Shown here one piece after another: positions 1 through 9,014 of a stretch of 64,000 nt of DNA. This DNA comes from Enterobacter asburiae (GTDB lineage Bacteria > Pseudomonadota > Gammaproteobacteria > Enterobacterales > Enterobacteriaceae), in contig NZ_VRKN01000007.1 in NCBI RefSeq assembly GCF_008080435.1, positions 124,001-188,000 of the forward strand, in the 5' to 3' direction. The notes beneath the pieces are model-generated. The model was not told the DNA's origin, did not search any database, and saw only the letters and a list, made by a program, of their open reading frames with translations. Every line of letters begins with the position of its first letter. Position 1 is the first letter of the stretch. A program made the position numbers and the translations under genes.

Positions 1-1391
1 TGTCCGTTAACACCATAGAGTCGCCTGATGCGCAACCGATTGCGCAGAAGCAAAATAGCGAACTAATTTACCGCCTTGAAGACCGCCCGCCGCTGCCGCA
101 AACGCTTTTCGCCGCCTGCCAGCATCTTCTGGCGATGTTTGTTGCGGTGATCACCCCGGCGCTGCTGATCTGCCAGGCGCTCGGTTTACCGGCGCAGGAC
201 ACGCAGCACATCATCAGCATGTCTCTTTTCGCCTCTGGTGTGGCCTCGATCATTCAAATTAAAGCGTGGGGTCCGGTGGGGTCGGGATTGTTGTCGATTC
301 AGGGCACCAGCTTTAACTTCGTGGCGCCACTGATCATGGGCGGTACGGCGCTGAAAACCGGCGGTGCGGATGTTCCGACCATGATGGCGGCGCTGTTCGG
401 CACGCTGATGCTGGCCAGCTGTACGGAGATGGTGATCTCCCGCGTTCTGCATCTGGCTCGTCGCGTCATCACCCCGCTGGTTTCCGGCGTCGTCGTAATG
501 ATTATCGGCCTGTCGCTGATCCAGGTGGGCCTCACCTCCATCGGCGGCGGATATGCCGCCATGAGCGACCACACCTTCGGCGCGCCGAAAAACCTGCTGC
601 TGGCGGGCGTGGTACTGGCGATCATTATTCTGCTTAACCGTCAGCGTAACCCTTACCTGCGCGTCGCCTCACTGGTGATCGCGATGGCGGCGGGTTATCT
701 GCTGGCGTGGGCGCTGGGCATGCTGCCTGAGAGCACCGCGCCGACCAACAGCGCGCTGATCACTGTCCCTACGCCGCTGTACTACGGTCTGGGCATTGAC
801 TGGGGTCTGCTCCTGCCGCTGATGCTGGTCTTTATGATCACCTCTCTGGAGACCATCGGTGATATCACCGCCACCTCCGACGTCTCCGAGCAGCCAGTGT
901 CCGGCCCGCTGTACATGAAGCGCCTGAAAGGCGGCGTGCTGGCGAACGGCCTGAACTCGTTTGTCTCTGCGGTATTCAACACCTTCCCGAACTCCTGCTT
1001 CGGTCAGAACAACGGCGTGATCCAGCTGACCGGCGTCGCCAGCCGCTACGTCGGTTTTGTGGTGGCGCTGATGCTGATCGTCCTCGGTCTGTTCCCGGCG
1101 GTGAGCGGCTTTGTGCAGCACATCCCTGAGCCGGTGCTGGGCGGCGCAACACTGGTGATGTTCGGGACTATCGCGGCCTCCGGTGTGCGTATCGTCTCCC
1201 GCGAGCCGCTGAACCGCCGCGCGATCATGATTATCGCGCTGTCGCTGGCCGTCGGTCTGGGTGTTTCCCAGCAGCCGCTGATCCTGCAGTTTGCACCTGA
1301 CTGGGTGAAAAACCTGCTCTCTTCCGGCATTGCCGCGGGCGGTATCACCGCTATCGTTCTGAACCTCGTTTTCCCGCCTGAAAAGAACTGA
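1..1391 (+). CDS. xanP: Xanthine permease XanP (first base of start codon missing)
   Basis: Proton-driven uptake of xanthine across the inner membrane, nucleobase-cation symporter 2 (NCS2/UraA) family. The window opens with TG, the last two bases of the start codon; the frame then reads [12 protein letters not shown] and continues without a stop, giving the 463-residue length of E. coli XanP with near-identical sequence. Many hydrophobic membrane segments are visible. The NCS2 signature region ([18 protein letters not shown], then [20 protein letters not shown]) is present, including the conserved substrate-site glutamate. It is followed by yicH on the same strand, as in E. coli. The promoter lies outside the window, so regulation cannot be judged. 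An ATG at 135 is internal, not the true start. Confidence 0.96.
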   Translation, partial: SVNTIESPDAQPIAQKQNSELIYRLEDRPPLPQTLFAACQHLLAMFVAVITPALLICQALGLPAQDTQHIISMSLFASGVASIIQIKAWGPVGSGLLSIQGTSFNFVAPLIMGGTALKTGGADVPTMMAALFGTLMLASCTEMVISRVLHLARRVITPLVSGVVVMIIGLSLIQVGLTSIGGGYAAMSDHTFGAPKNLLLAGVVLAIIILLNRQRNPYLRVASLVIAMAAGYLLAWALGMLPESTAPTNSALITVPTPLYYGLGIDWGLLLPLMLVFMITSLETIGDITATSDVSEQPVSGPLYMKRLKGGVLANGLNSFVSAVFNTFPNSCFGQNNGVIQLTGVASRYVGFVVALMLIVLGLFPAVSGFVQHIPEPVLGGATLVMFGTIAASGVRIVSREPLNRRAIMIIALSLAVGLGVSQQPLILQFAPDWVKNLLSSGIAAGGITAIVLNLVFPPEKN

Positions 1392-1398
1392 TCCTCTT

Positions 1399-1425
1399 CA
1401 CGGCAGGCAGTCAATGCCTGCCGTG
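1399..1425 (+). terminator. Hairpin after xanP
   Basis: A perfect 11-bp inverted repeat (CACGGCAGGCA / TGCCTGCCGTG) with a 5-base loop starts 8 bases after the xanP stop. No T-run follows, so it may be a weak terminator or an mRNA-stabilising stem rather than a classical intrinsic terminator. Confidence 0.6.
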
Positions 1426-1510
1426 ACATCTAATTACACCATTCCCGCCTTGAGGATTGCGCATAAATCGTGCATAACTCCCTTATGTGCGTTTTGCGGG
1501 ATGGAAGACC

Positions 1511-3199
1511 ATGAAATTTATTGGAAAGCTCCTCATCTATCTTCTGGTAGCCCTGCTCATTGTGATGCTGGCGCTCTACATTCTGCTCCAGACTCGCTGG
1601 GGCGCGTCTCAGGTCAGCAGCTGGGTGACGGTGAATACCGACTACGAACTCAGTTTCGACAAGATGAATCACCGCTTTTCGTCACCTTCCCACATCATTC
1701 TGGAAAACGTCACCTTCGGTCGGGACGGTAAACCCGCCACGCTGGTTGCCAAAAAAGTCGATATCGGCCTGAGCAGCCGCCAGATAACCGATCCGCTGCA
1801 TATGGACACCATCACCCTGTTCGACGGCACGCTGAATCTCTCGCCACAGACCGCACCGCTGCCTTTCCAGGCGGATCGCCTGCAGCTGAACAACATGGCG
1901 TTTAACAGCCCGAATACCGAATGGGATCTCAGCGCGCAGAAGGTCACGGGCGGCGTCAGCCCATGGCAGCCGGAAGCGGGCAACGTGCTGGGTAATAACG
2001 CGCAGATTCAGATGAGCGCAGGCTCGCTGACCCTGAACGGCGTACCGGCCACCAACGTGCTGATCGAAGGCCAGCTTAACGGCAAGGAAGTGGTGCTGAA
2101 AACGATTGGCGCCGACATGGCCCGTGGCTCACTCACCGGCTCCGCCCTGCGCAACGCCGACGGGAGCTGGATTATCGACACGATGCGTCTGAACGAGATC
2201 CGCCTGCAGAGCGATAAAACGCTGATGGCGTTCTTCGCGCCGCTGGCCACCATTCCCTCTCTGCAGATTGGCCGTCTGGATGTGACCGACGCCCGGCTTC
2301 AGGGCCCGGACTGGGCGGTGACCGATCTCGATTTAAGCCTGCGCAACCTGACTCTCAGCAAAGGCGACTGGCAAAGCCAGGAAGGTCGCCTGTCCATGAA
2401 CGCCAGCGAATTTATCTACGGCTCGCTGCATCTGTTCGACCCGATCCTGAATGCGGAGTTTTCCCCGCAGGGCATGGCGCTGCGCCAGTTCACTTCCCGC
2501 TGGGAAGGCGGCATGGTGCGCACCTCCGGTAACTGGCTGCGCGACGGTAAAGCGCTGGTGCTGGACGATGTCGCCATCGCCGGGCTGGAATACACCCTGC
2601 CGCAGAACTGGAAAACGCTGTGGATGGAGCCTCTGCCGGAATGGCTGAACAGCGTCACGCTGCAAAAATTCGGCCTGAGCCGCAACCTGGTGATCGACAT
2701 CGATCCCGCCTTCCCGTGGCAGATCACCTCTCTGGACGGCTATGGCGCAAACCTGCAGCTGGTGAAAGATCGCCAGTGGGGTATCTGGGGTGGTAGCGCA
2801 ACCCTGAACGGCGCGGCGGCGACCTTTAACCGCGTGGACGTGCGCCGTCCGTCGCTGGCGCTGAATGCCAACGCCGCCACGGTGAACATTACCGACCTGA
2901 GCGCGTTTACCGAGAAAGGTATTCTGGAAGCAACGGCGACGGTTTCCCAGCTCCCGCAGCGGCAGACTACGGTGAGCCTGAACGGGCGCGGCGTACCGCT
3001 TAACGTACTGCAACAATGGGGCTGGCCTGCACTGCCGATTACGGGCGACGGCAATATTCAGCTCACCGCCAGCGGCAGCGTGCAGGCCAGCGCACCACTG
3101 AAGCCGACGGTGAACGGCAAGCTGAACGCGGTGAATATGGATAAACAGCAGGTACAGCAGACGATAACGGATGGCGTGGTTTCAACACCTGTGCAATAA
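1511..3199 (+). CDS. yicH: AsmA-family inner-membrane-anchored protein YicH
   Basis: About 562 residues, collinear with E. coli YicH (569 residues). One N-terminal membrane segment (residues about 5-25) is followed by a long beta-rich periplasmic body. This is the AsmA/TamB-like layout associated with lipid transport or outer-membrane homeostasis; the exact role of YicH is not established. An upstream in-frame ATG at 1487 adds eight residues, but the start at 1511 matches E. coli MKFIGKLL and puts the hydrophobic segment at the N-terminus. The C-terminus ends VVSTPVQ, slightly shorter than E. coli. The gene lies between xanP and a strong terminator and converges on yicI. Confidence 0.92.
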   Translation: MKFIGKLLIYLLVALLIVMLALYILLQTRWGASQVSSWVTVNTDYELSFDKMNHRFSSPSHIILENVTFGRDGKPATLVAKKVDIGLSSRQITDPLHMDTITLFDGTLNLSPQTAPLPFQADRLQLNNMAFNSPNTEWDLSAQKVTGGVSPWQPEAGNVLGNNAQIQMSAGSLTLNGVPATNVLIEGQLNGKEVVLKTIGADMARGSLTGSALRNADGSWIIDTMRLNEIRLQSDKTLMAFFAPLATIPSLQIGRLDVTDARLQGPDWAVTDLDLSLRNLTLSKGDWQSQEGRLSMNASEFIYGSLHLFDPILNAEFSPQGMALRQFTSRWEGGMVRTSGNWLRDGKALVLDDVAIAGLEYTLPQNWKTLWMEPLPEWLNSVTLQKFGLSRNLVIDIDPAFPWQITSLDGYGANLQLVKDRQWGIWGGSATLNGAAATFNRVDVRRPSLALNANAATVNITDLSAFTEKGILEATATVSQLPQRQTTVSLNGRGVPLNVLQQWGWPALPITGDGNIQLTASGSVQASAPLKPTVNGKLNAVNMDKQQVQQTITDGVVSTPVQ

Positions 3200-3227
3200 A
3201 CAAGCCGGGTGGCGTAAGGTAAATGCA

Positions 3228-3252
3228 AAACGGCAACCCAGTTGCCGTTTTT
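3228..3252. terminator. Bidirectional terminator between yicH and yicI
   Basis: Perfect 10-bp stem (AAACGGCAAC / GTTGCCGTTT) with a 3-base loop, continuing into T residues on the plus strand and preceded by A residues for the minus strand. It lies between the convergent ends of yicH and yicI and could end both transcripts. Confidence 0.85.
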
Positions 3253-3262
3253 GATATTTGTT

Positions 3263-3296
3263 CCCTCTCCCTGTGGGAGAGGGCCAGGGTGAGGGC
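3263..3296. repeat. Palindromic repeat, CCCTCTCCC family
   Basis: CCCTCTCCC / GGGAGAGGG inverted repeat followed by the tail CCAGGGTGAGGG. The same unit recurs at 11705-11738 and twice at 59228-59321, and a stem-only version is at 11180-11199. It behaves like a dispersed intergenic palindrome of this genome. Confidence 0.75.
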
Positions 3297-3315
3297 ACCA
3301 GACCGCATAATTACC

Positions 3316-3346
3316 GTAGGCCTGGTAAGCGAAGCGCCACCGGGCA
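3316..3346. repeat. REP-like palindrome (GCGCCACCGGGC family)
   Basis: Intergenic unit with GTAGGCCTGGTAAGCGAAGC then GCCACCGGGCA, related to the units at 43865-43889, 52026-52056 and 58199-58267. This is the usual make-up of enterobacterial REP elements. It lies just past the yicI stop. Confidence 0.75.
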
Positions 3347-3356
3347 TTTTTGCGGC

Positions 3357-5675
3357 TCAGAAGTGAACCACTACCTCATTCCCCTCTGCTTTCACCACCA
3401 CGCCCCACTCGCTGCCTGCGTGCGAGCCGCCTTTCACACCACTTATCTTCAACATGTTGCGCAAGCACACCGACCAGTTTTGCGCGTCTCCCGCGCCGGT
3501 AATGGTCACGATGTCGCCCCGACGTGACGCCTTCAGCGTAAACGCCACGGAGCCGTCCGCCGCAGGCACTTCGCTCACCGCCGTTGCGCCATCGTCCAGG
3601 TTAAACAGCTGGAAGGCCGTCCCCTCGTTCCACGCGTAGTCCGGCTTCTGGTTGTTGTTGCCCAGCGCCAGCAGGGTGTTGTCGCGCACGTAGACCGGCA
3701 GGCTCATGAAATCATGCTGCTGTTTATGCCAGCGGCTGCCCTGGATTTCGTCGTTGTGCCACAGGTGCGTCCAGCGGCCCTCCGGCAGGTAGAACTGCAC
3801 GTCGCCCGCCTCGGAGAACACCGGCGCCACCATCAGCGAATCCCCCAGCATGTACTGACGGTCGAGGTAATCGCATGCCGGGTCGCTCGGGAACTCCAGC
3901 ATCATCGCCCGCAGCATCGGCGTGCCGAACTCGCGGGCCTGCGCCGCCTGCCGATACAGATACGGCATTAGCTGACACTTCAGCTGGGTGAAATGGCGCA
4001 CCACGTCGCAGGACTCGTCATCGTACGCCCACGGCACGCGGTAGGATTTGCTGCCGTGCAGGCGGCTGTGGCTGGAGAACAGCCCGAACGCGCACCAGCG
4101 CTTGTAGACGTGCGCCGGCGCGGTATTTTCGAACCCGCCGATATCGTGGCTCCAGAACCCGAAGCCGGACAGACCAATCGACAGCCCCCCGCGCAGGCTT
4201 TCGGCCATCGACTCGTAGTTGGCGTAGCAGTCGCCGCCCCAGTGTACCGGGAACTGCTGCGCCCCGACGGAGGCAGAACGGGCAAACAGCACCGACTCTT
4301 CTTCTCCCACCGTCTCTTTCAGCACGTTCCACACCAGCTCGTTATAGATGTAGGCGAAGTGGTTGTGCATCTTCTGCGGATCGGACCCGTCGAACCACTG
4401 CACGTCGGTCGGGATACGCTCGCCGAAGTCGGTCTTAAAGCAGTCGACGCCAATGTCCACCAGACCCTTCAGCTTGTCGGCATACCACCGGCATGCTTCC
4501 GGATTGGTGAAGTCATAAATCGCCAGGCCCGGCTGCCATTTGTCCCACTGCCACAGGGAGCCGTCCGGGCACTTGAGCAGGTAGCCCTTCTCTTTCAGCT
4601 CCCGGAAGATCGGGGATTTCTGGCCGATGTACGGGTTGATCCACACGCAGACCTTCAACCCTTTCTCCTTCAGGCGGCGGATCATCCCCTCAGGGTCCGG
4701 GAAGGTCACCGGATCCCACTCAAAATCGCACCACTGGAAGGCTTTCATCCAGAAGCAGTCGAAGTGGAAGACGTGCAGCGGCAGGTCGCGCTCGGCCATG
4801 CCGTCGATAAAGCTGTTTACCGTGGCCTCGTCGTAGTTGGTGGTGAACGACGTGGTCAGCCACAGGCCGAACGACCACGCAGGCGGCAGCGCCGGACGCC
4901 CGGTAAACTGCGTATAGCGGTTCAGCACCGCTTTCGGCGTCGGGCCGTCGATCACGAAGTACTCCAGATATTCCCCTTCGACGCTGAACTGCACTTTGGA
5001 GACCTTCTCGGAGCCGACTTCAAACGAGACGTTTTCCGGGTGATTCACCAGCACGCCGTAGCCGCGGTTGGTCAGGTAGAACGGAATATTTTTATAGGAC
5101 TGCTCGGTGCTGGTGCCGCCGTCGCGGTTCCAGGTTTCGACCGTCTGACCGTTGCGTACCAGGGCGGTAAAGCGCTCGCCCAGGCCGTAGACCGTTTCCC
5201 CCACGCCCAGATCCAGACGTTCGAAAACGTAATTGCGGTCAGTGTTGGTATCCTGCACGTAGCCGTTGTTTTTCAGCTGGCTGCCGGTAATCCGCTGGCC
5301 GTTACGCAGGAAATCCAGCGCCCAGAACTCGCCTTTGGTGACGCGCACGCTAACGCTGCCGCTTTTCAGCTCGGCAAAATCCGCGTTGTTTTCAATCTCA
5401 ACCTTCACGTCTTTCAGAACGTTCAGCGGATAGTGCGGGCCGTTATTGAGCGCGCCCTGGAAATGCTCAATTCGCACCCCGACAATCCCTTCCTGCGGAG
5501 CAAACAGGCGCACCGTGAACATCAATGTGTCGAGCTGCCAGGTGCGCTCGCGCACGTCACGCGGCGCCACGTACACCACCAGGTCATTACCCTGCTGCTC
5601 CACGTCGAACACCTGAACCGGATACGTCACGTTCAGGCCCGGTTGAATGAGCCAGTTTCCATCACTGATTTTCAT
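3357..5675 (-). CDS. yicI: Alpha-xylosidase YicI (GH31)
   Basis: Cytoplasmic glycoside hydrolase family 31 enzyme that releases alpha-xylose from isoprimeverose-like substrates. The length, 772 residues, equals E. coli YicI. The nucleophile motif KTDFGERIP places Asp at residue 416, exactly the E. coli position, and the acid/base region [13 protein letters not shown] follows. The substrate pocket segment [15 protein letters not shown] is intact. An N-terminal beta-sandwich precedes the barrel. It lies 12 bp downstream of yicJ on the same strand, so the transporter and hydrolase probably form one transcript. Nothing suggests damage. Confidence 0.97.
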   Translation of the reverse strand: MKISDGNWLIQPGLNVTYPVQVFDVEQQGNDLVVYVAPRDVRERTWQLDTLMFTVRLFAPQEGIVGVRIEHFQGALNNGPHYPLNVLKDVKVEIENNADFAELKSGSVSVRVTKGEFWALDFLRNGQRITGSQLKNNGYVQDTNTDRNYVFERLDLGVGETVYGLGERFTALVRNGQTVETWNRDGGTSTEQSYKNIPFYLTNRGYGVLVNHPENVSFEVGSEKVSKVQFSVEGEYLEYFVIDGPTPKAVLNRYTQFTGRPALPPAWSFGLWLTTSFTTNYDEATVNSFIDGMAERDLPLHVFHFDCFWMKAFQWCDFEWDPVTFPDPEGMIRRLKEKGLKVCVWINPYIGQKSPIFRELKEKGYLLKCPDGSLWQWDKWQPGLAIYDFTNPEACRWYADKLKGLVDIGVDCFKTDFGERIPTDVQWFDGSDPQKMHNHFAYIYNELVWNVLKETVGEEESVLFARSASVGAQQFPVHWGGDCYANYESMAESLRGGLSIGLSGFGFWSHDIGGFENTAPAHVYKRWCAFGLFSSHSRLHGSKSYRVPWAYDDESCDVVRHFTQLKCQLMPYLYRQAAQAREFGTPMLRAMMLEFPSDPACDYLDRQYMLGDSLMVAPVFSEAGDVQFYLPEGRWTHLWHNDEIQGSRWHKQQHDFMSLPVYVRDNTLLALGNNNQKPDYAWNEGTAFQLFNLDDGATAVSEVPAADGSVAFTLKASRRGDIVTITGAGDAQNWSVCLRNMLKISGVKGGSHAGSEWGVVVKAEGNEVVVHF

Positions 5676-5687
5676 GCTCTCGTCCTC

Positions 5688-7079
5688 TTAGTTCTGTAAT
5701 TCTTTGCTGACCGGCAGGTTTTCAAATTCCTGCTGATTGCGGCGCGCGCCCTGCGCCAGCTCGCCCATGATTTTGGTCAGGAAGGGGGTTTTCAGCGTGT
5801 AGTAGCGTTTGGCGATGATGGCGCTCAGCACGTAGCAGACCGCCGGGGCCAGGGTAAACAGGCCGATAATGATGCTGATGGTCGCGCTGTTCTGGGTTTT
5901 GGCTGCCGCATCGTAGCCCCCGCCTGCCAGCATCCAGCCGATCATCGCCCCGCCCAGCGCCAGGCCAAGCTTCAGCACGAACAGCGTGCCCGCGAAGCTG
6001 ATGCCGGTCAGACGCTTGCCGTTGGTCCACTCGCCGTAATCGACGGTATCGGACATCATTACCCACTGAATCGGCGTCACCAGCTGATGCAGCACGCCGA
6101 TGACGAAGATAAAGGCGAACATCAGCACGGTGGCATGCATCGGGACGAAGAACATCGCCACGCTGACCACCGCCAGCGCGGCGTTAGTCCACCAGAAGAT
6201 ACTGACCTTGCATTTCCAGTCGGTGAGCGGTTTTGCCAGCGCGGAGCCAATCAGGTTGCCGACGCAGTAGGTGGTGAGGAACGCGACGAACACCTCCGGC
6301 GAGCCCATGATCCAGGTGCAGTAGTACATCATCGCACCGCCGCGCACGCAGACGGCGAGAATGTTGAGGATGGTCAGCACGCCAACGATGCGCCACTGGT
6401 CGTTGTGCCAGATGTCGCGCAGGTCTTCCCGCATGGAGGTGGTGCTCGGCGGCACCTGGATGCGCTCTTTGGTGGTAAAGAAGCAGAACGCCAGCATCAG
6501 GAACGCGACCACCGACAGCACGGCGATCCCGCCCTGGAAGCCGAACGCCTTATCGTCGCCGCCAATCAGGTTTACCAGCGGCATCATCAGCACCGTAGAA
6601 AGCATGCCGCCCGCCGTCGCCAGCACAAAGCGCCAGGACTGGAGGGAGATACGCTGCGTCGGGTCGTTGGTGATCACGCCGCCCAGCGCGCAGTAGGGGA
6701 TATTGACCACGGTATAGAGCAGGGTCAGCAGGGTGTAAGTGATGGCGGCATAAACCATTTTGCCGTTGAGGCTGAGGTCCGGCGTGGTGTAGGCCAGCAC
6801 GCAGACAATGCCGAACGGGATAGCACCAAACAAAATCCAGGGACGGAACTTGCCCCAGCGGCTGCGGGTGCGGTCGGCAATCAGCCCCATGCACGGGTCG
6901 GAGATCGCATCCAGCGCGCGCGCCAGCAGGAACATGGTGCCGACAAACCCGGCGGGAATGCCGAAAATATCGGTGTAGAAAAACATCATGTACAACATGA
7001 CGTTATCAAAAATGATGTGGCTGGCGGCGTCTCCCATGCCGTAGCCAATCTTCTCTTTTACTGACAATACTTCGCTCAT
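5688..7079 (-). CDS. yicJ: GPH-family sugar transporter YicJ
   Basis: Inner-membrane sodium or proton sugar symporter of the glycoside-pentoside-hexuronide family, 463 residues with about twelve hydrophobic segments. It starts MSEVLSVKEKIGYGMGDAASH, the conserved N-terminal signature of this family (GYGxGD). Pairing with yicI suggests it imports the alpha-xyloside that YicI cleaves; this is inferred from context, as the substrate is not proven. It is first in the yicJ-yicI pair; the 288-bp gap to selC must hold its promoter on the minus strand. Confidence 0.93.
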   Translation of the reverse strand: MSEVLSVKEKIGYGMGDAASHIIFDNVMLYMMFFYTDIFGIPAGFVGTMFLLARALDAISDPCMGLIADRTRSRWGKFRPWILFGAIPFGIVCVLAYTTPDLSLNGKMVYAAITYTLLTLLYTVVNIPYCALGGVITNDPTQRISLQSWRFVLATAGGMLSTVLMMPLVNLIGGDDKAFGFQGGIAVLSVVAFLMLAFCFFTTKERIQVPPSTTSMREDLRDIWHNDQWRIVGVLTILNILAVCVRGGAMMYYCTWIMGSPEVFVAFLTTYCVGNLIGSALAKPLTDWKCKVSIFWWTNAALAVVSVAMFFVPMHATVLMFAFIFVIGVLHQLVTPIQWVMMSDTVDYGEWTNGKRLTGISFAGTLFVLKLGLALGGAMIGWMLAGGGYDAAAKTQNSATISIIIGLFTLAPAVCYVLSAIIAKRYYTLKTPFLTKIMGELAQGARRNQQEFENLPVSKELQN

Positions 7080-7299
7080 CTTTTTTATCCTTCACGCTGT
7101 AGGGGGCGCTGAGACCGGTTGCATTGGTTTTAAACCATTGTTTCAGATGCGGGTATTGCGTTTTCTGGTTAGCAGATTACGTTTCTTGTTTTTTGTGATC
7201 GCGGTAAATGTTGGAAGCACGAAGGGCTAACATGAGGATTTTCTTAGGAATTAACTGAAACAGGGGGGTACAGGTCAAAAGAGAGGTGAAAAAAGTGTG

Positions 7300-7340
7300 T
7301 GAGGGTATGTGGTAAATGCCTGAAAGTAGCTATAATGCGC
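7300..7340 (+). promoter_or_regulatory. Probable selC promoter
   Basis: A perfect -10 hexamer TATAAT (7331-7336) lies about 31 bases before the mature selC end and is followed by GCGCCCCGCC, a GC-rich discriminator typical of stable-RNA promoters. No good -35 hexamer is visible at 16-18 bp spacing. The remainder of 7080-7300 has no other clear signal. Confidence 0.5.
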
Positions 7341-7367
7341 CCCGCCTCCATGTAGCAATGCAGGCGC

Positions 7368-7462
7368 GGAAGATCGTCATCTCCGGTGAGGTGGCTGGAC
7401 TTCAAATCCAGTTGGGGACGCCAGCGTTCCCGGGCAGGTTCGACTCCTGTGATCTTCCGCCA
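7368..7462 (+). tRNA. selC: Selenocysteine tRNA (tRNA-Sec, UCA anticodon)
   Basis: A 95-nt gene almost identical to E. coli selC: GGAAGATC acceptor 5' strand, anticodon loop CTTCAAA (anticodon TCA), an unusually long variable arm, T-loop GGTTCGACTCC, and an encoded CCA end. The 3' acceptor strand GATCTTCC pairs with the 5' end. selC is a classic integration site for islands (LEE, SPI-3, PAI I). Here the gene is intact and foreign-looking DNA begins 5 bp after CCA. No second copy of the selC 3' end was noticed in the window. Confidence 0.98.
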
Positions 7463-7466
7463 AAAT

Positions 7467-8273
7467 TCATTTCTTTTTATACAAACTTTCTAGTGCTGCC
7501 AATAAGTCCCTTAATCCACTATTAAAATCATTTCTGAAATCTGCGTATTTTTTTGTTTTTAACAATTCAGGTATTTTGCAATCTTTCAAAAGTAAAGGAA
7601 GCACATGAATACGATTATGTTGAATTTCATTCCAATATTTTGTTTGCCATTCTCTTTCTACCCATTTTGATGAAACCGCATTTTCAGAAAGAATAACAAT
7701 TACAAAATCAGCTTCTTCTAGTCCGTCTGAAATTCGTTCGGGAATACTTTCCCCTACTTTTATGTCCCATTCATCCAACCAAGGAGCATACCCATTTGCT
7801 TCAAGGTCCATACATAACATCTTTGCAAACGGTTTATCCAATGATGAATGAGAGATGAAAACTTTTGCCCCGTTAGGTTTATTCATATAGCGCTGCTCCA
7901 CAATTTGATCCAGAAGAGTAGTTTCAATGTAATGTAATTCTGAAAAATAACTACACAATTTCTTATATGATATTTTATTGTATGGGGAGCACAGTTTAGT
8001 AAGTTCAGCTTTACGATTTACTAAATCGTGCATTGATGCATATTCTAAATCATCATAAGAGATTCCATGATGCTCAGTCGCTAGAGAAAAATGACCAAAA
8101 TATACGATAGCGACATGGATTATACCTTCTATTGTTTCATCATCATCATCTTCTTCATTCCATTCATAGTTTTCTGGAAAAAGAGAATCATCATCATCGT
8201 AATAACCAATACGTCCTTTAAATTTTCCAGATATTACTTTAACGGTACCATATCGATCCATTTCTTTAGGCAT
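7467..8273 (-). CDS. TIR-domain protein with KOW-like N-terminus
   Basis: 268 residues. The C-terminal half (about 137-268) is a TIR domain: [17 protein letters not shown], a BB-loop region [13 protein letters not shown], and SSKWVEREW, whose Glu208 fits the catalytic glutamate of NAD-cleaving TIRs. The N-terminus reads [20 protein letters not shown], which resembles a KOW motif of the NusG/ribosomal type, followed by an acidic stretch. The start at 8273 has AAGGGA eight bases upstream. The gene is strongly AT-rich, unlike the flanks, and its 3' end nearly touches the selC CCA, so it was probably acquired. Many bacterial TIR proteins act in anti-phage defence by depleting NAD; that role here is inferred. 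No obvious partner gene is adjacent. Confidence 0.8.
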   Translation of the reverse strand: MPKEMDRYGTVKVISGKFKGRIGYYDDDDSLFPENYEWNEEDDDDETIEGIIHVAIVYFGHFSLATEHHGISYDDLEYASMHDLVNRKAELTKLCSPYNKISYKKLCSYFSELHYIETTLLDQIVEQRYMNKPNGAKVFISHSSLDKPFAKMLCMDLEANGYAPWLDEWDIKVGESIPERISDGLEEADFVIVILSENAVSSKWVEREWQTKYWNEIQHNRIHVLPLLLKDCKIPELLKTKKYADFRNDFNSGLRDLLAALESLYKKK

Positions 8274-8296
8274 GGCTGAATCCCTTATTCATCATG

Positions 8297-8488
8297 TTAA
8301 CCCTTAGGTTCAATTTTCCTTAATCGTAACGCCTCCCTCGCCAGTTCCTTCAACCAGCTGGCGAGACTCACCCCTTCCTCAGCTGCCACAGCATCCAACT
8401 GCTCCTTCAATGCCGGATCAATTCGCATCTTAAACTGCGGAGACTGCCCGCCGCCTTTTGGTTTTTTTTCGCGCGATATGATTGACAT
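8297..8488 (-). CDS. Small ribbon-helix-helix (HicB/Arc-like) protein
   Basis: 63 residues from the ATG at 8488; a longer reading from 8530 lacks a convincing start. A basic N-terminus (REKKPKGGGQSPQF) leads into KMRIDPALKEQLDAVAAEEG and SLASWLKELAREALRL, the strand-helix-helix pattern of RHH DNA-binding antitoxins. No HicA-like toxin is adjacent. It is divergent from symE with about 125 bp between starts, so it may control that interval; this is inferred. The weak ribosome site before 8488 leaves the start uncertain. Confidence 0.65.
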   Translation of the reverse strand: MSIISREKKPKGGGQSPQFKMRIDPALKEQLDAVAAEEGVSLASWLKELAREALRLRKIEPKG

Positions 8489-8520
8489 GAGGCCACCTAT
8501 CCATCTACTCTGGCACATAT

Positions 8521-8541
8521 AGGAGGCCACCTAAGCCTCCT
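8521..8541. promoter_or_regulatory. Inverted repeat in the RHH-symE interval
   Basis: Perfect 7-bp inverted repeat AGGAGGC / GCCTCCT with a 7-base loop. It overlaps the second copy of a direct repeat GAGGCCACCT (8489-8498 and 8523-8532). The spacing suits an operator for the divergent RHH protein or a stem in an antisense RNA; neither is shown. Confidence 0.4.
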
Positions 8542-8613
8542 GTACTTGCAACGCCCCGGTGTGCGGGAACACAACCGGAGCGTCTAACCTCACCAACTAT
8601 CAAGGAGTTGATT

Positions 8614-8955
8614 ATGGCTGATTCGCATTCTACCCCAGACACCGACCAATCCGGAACCGAGCGTTCGGTAATTGTGGGATACCGCCCGAATGTTTTTGAC
8701 AAATCCACGCCGAAAATCATCCTTTCCGGCAAATGGCTACGCGCGGCAGGTTTTGATACCGGGCAGCAGGTCACAATAAAAGTCATGAAGGGATGCATCG
8801 TTCTGGTGGCGTATAACGAGCAGGAGCAGAGGTTGCAGGATGATTATAAACGGACGAAAGCAAAGCTCATTGAAATAGAGGACGCGCTTGCAGCGATCCA
8901 AACTCCGCGTCCTGGAAAGCGCCTCGCAAAATCACATACAAACCACCTGGTATAG
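8614..8955 (+). CDS. symE: SymE-family toxin-like protein
   Basis: 113 residues. The core TERSVIVGYRPN, PKIILSGKWLRAAGFDTGQ and VTIKVMKGCIVLV is the SymE domain, an AbrB-like fold; in E. coli SymE is an SOS-induced protein linked to nucleoid condensation and RNA decay, kept low by the antisense RNA SymR. The ATG at 8614 follows AAGGAG with 6-base spacing; an in-frame TTG at 8608 overlaps that site and is unlikely. A C-terminal extension (residues about 70-113) is helical and basic. An antisense SymR-like RNA could overlap the 5' end but cannot be defined by eye. Confidence 0.8.
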   Translation: MADSHSTPDTDQSGTERSVIVGYRPNVFDKSTPKIILSGKWLRAAGFDTGQQVTIKVMKGCIVLVAYNEQEQRLQDDYKRTKAKLIEIEDALAAIQTPRPGKRLAKSHTNHLV

Positions 8956-9014
8956 CGACTGTTTCTGGCATACTACACACTGGTAAGGTTAATCACTCGA
9001 AAGAGGGAGGCGAC

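Noticed and set aside
3993..5699. 568-residue open frame opposite yicI
   Set aside because: It runs antisense to a perfectly conserved GH31 gene. Its protein is rich in H, V, R and Q without any domain, the usual mirror of a GC-rich coding strand.
6087..7064. 325-residue open frame opposite yicJ
   Set aside because: Antisense shadow full of H, E, D and R; yicJ on the other strand is clearly the gene.
7368..7462. Duplicate selC 3' end as an att site for an integrated island
   Set aside because: No second copy of the tRNA 3' sequence and no integrase gene were found, so island borders cannot be drawn.
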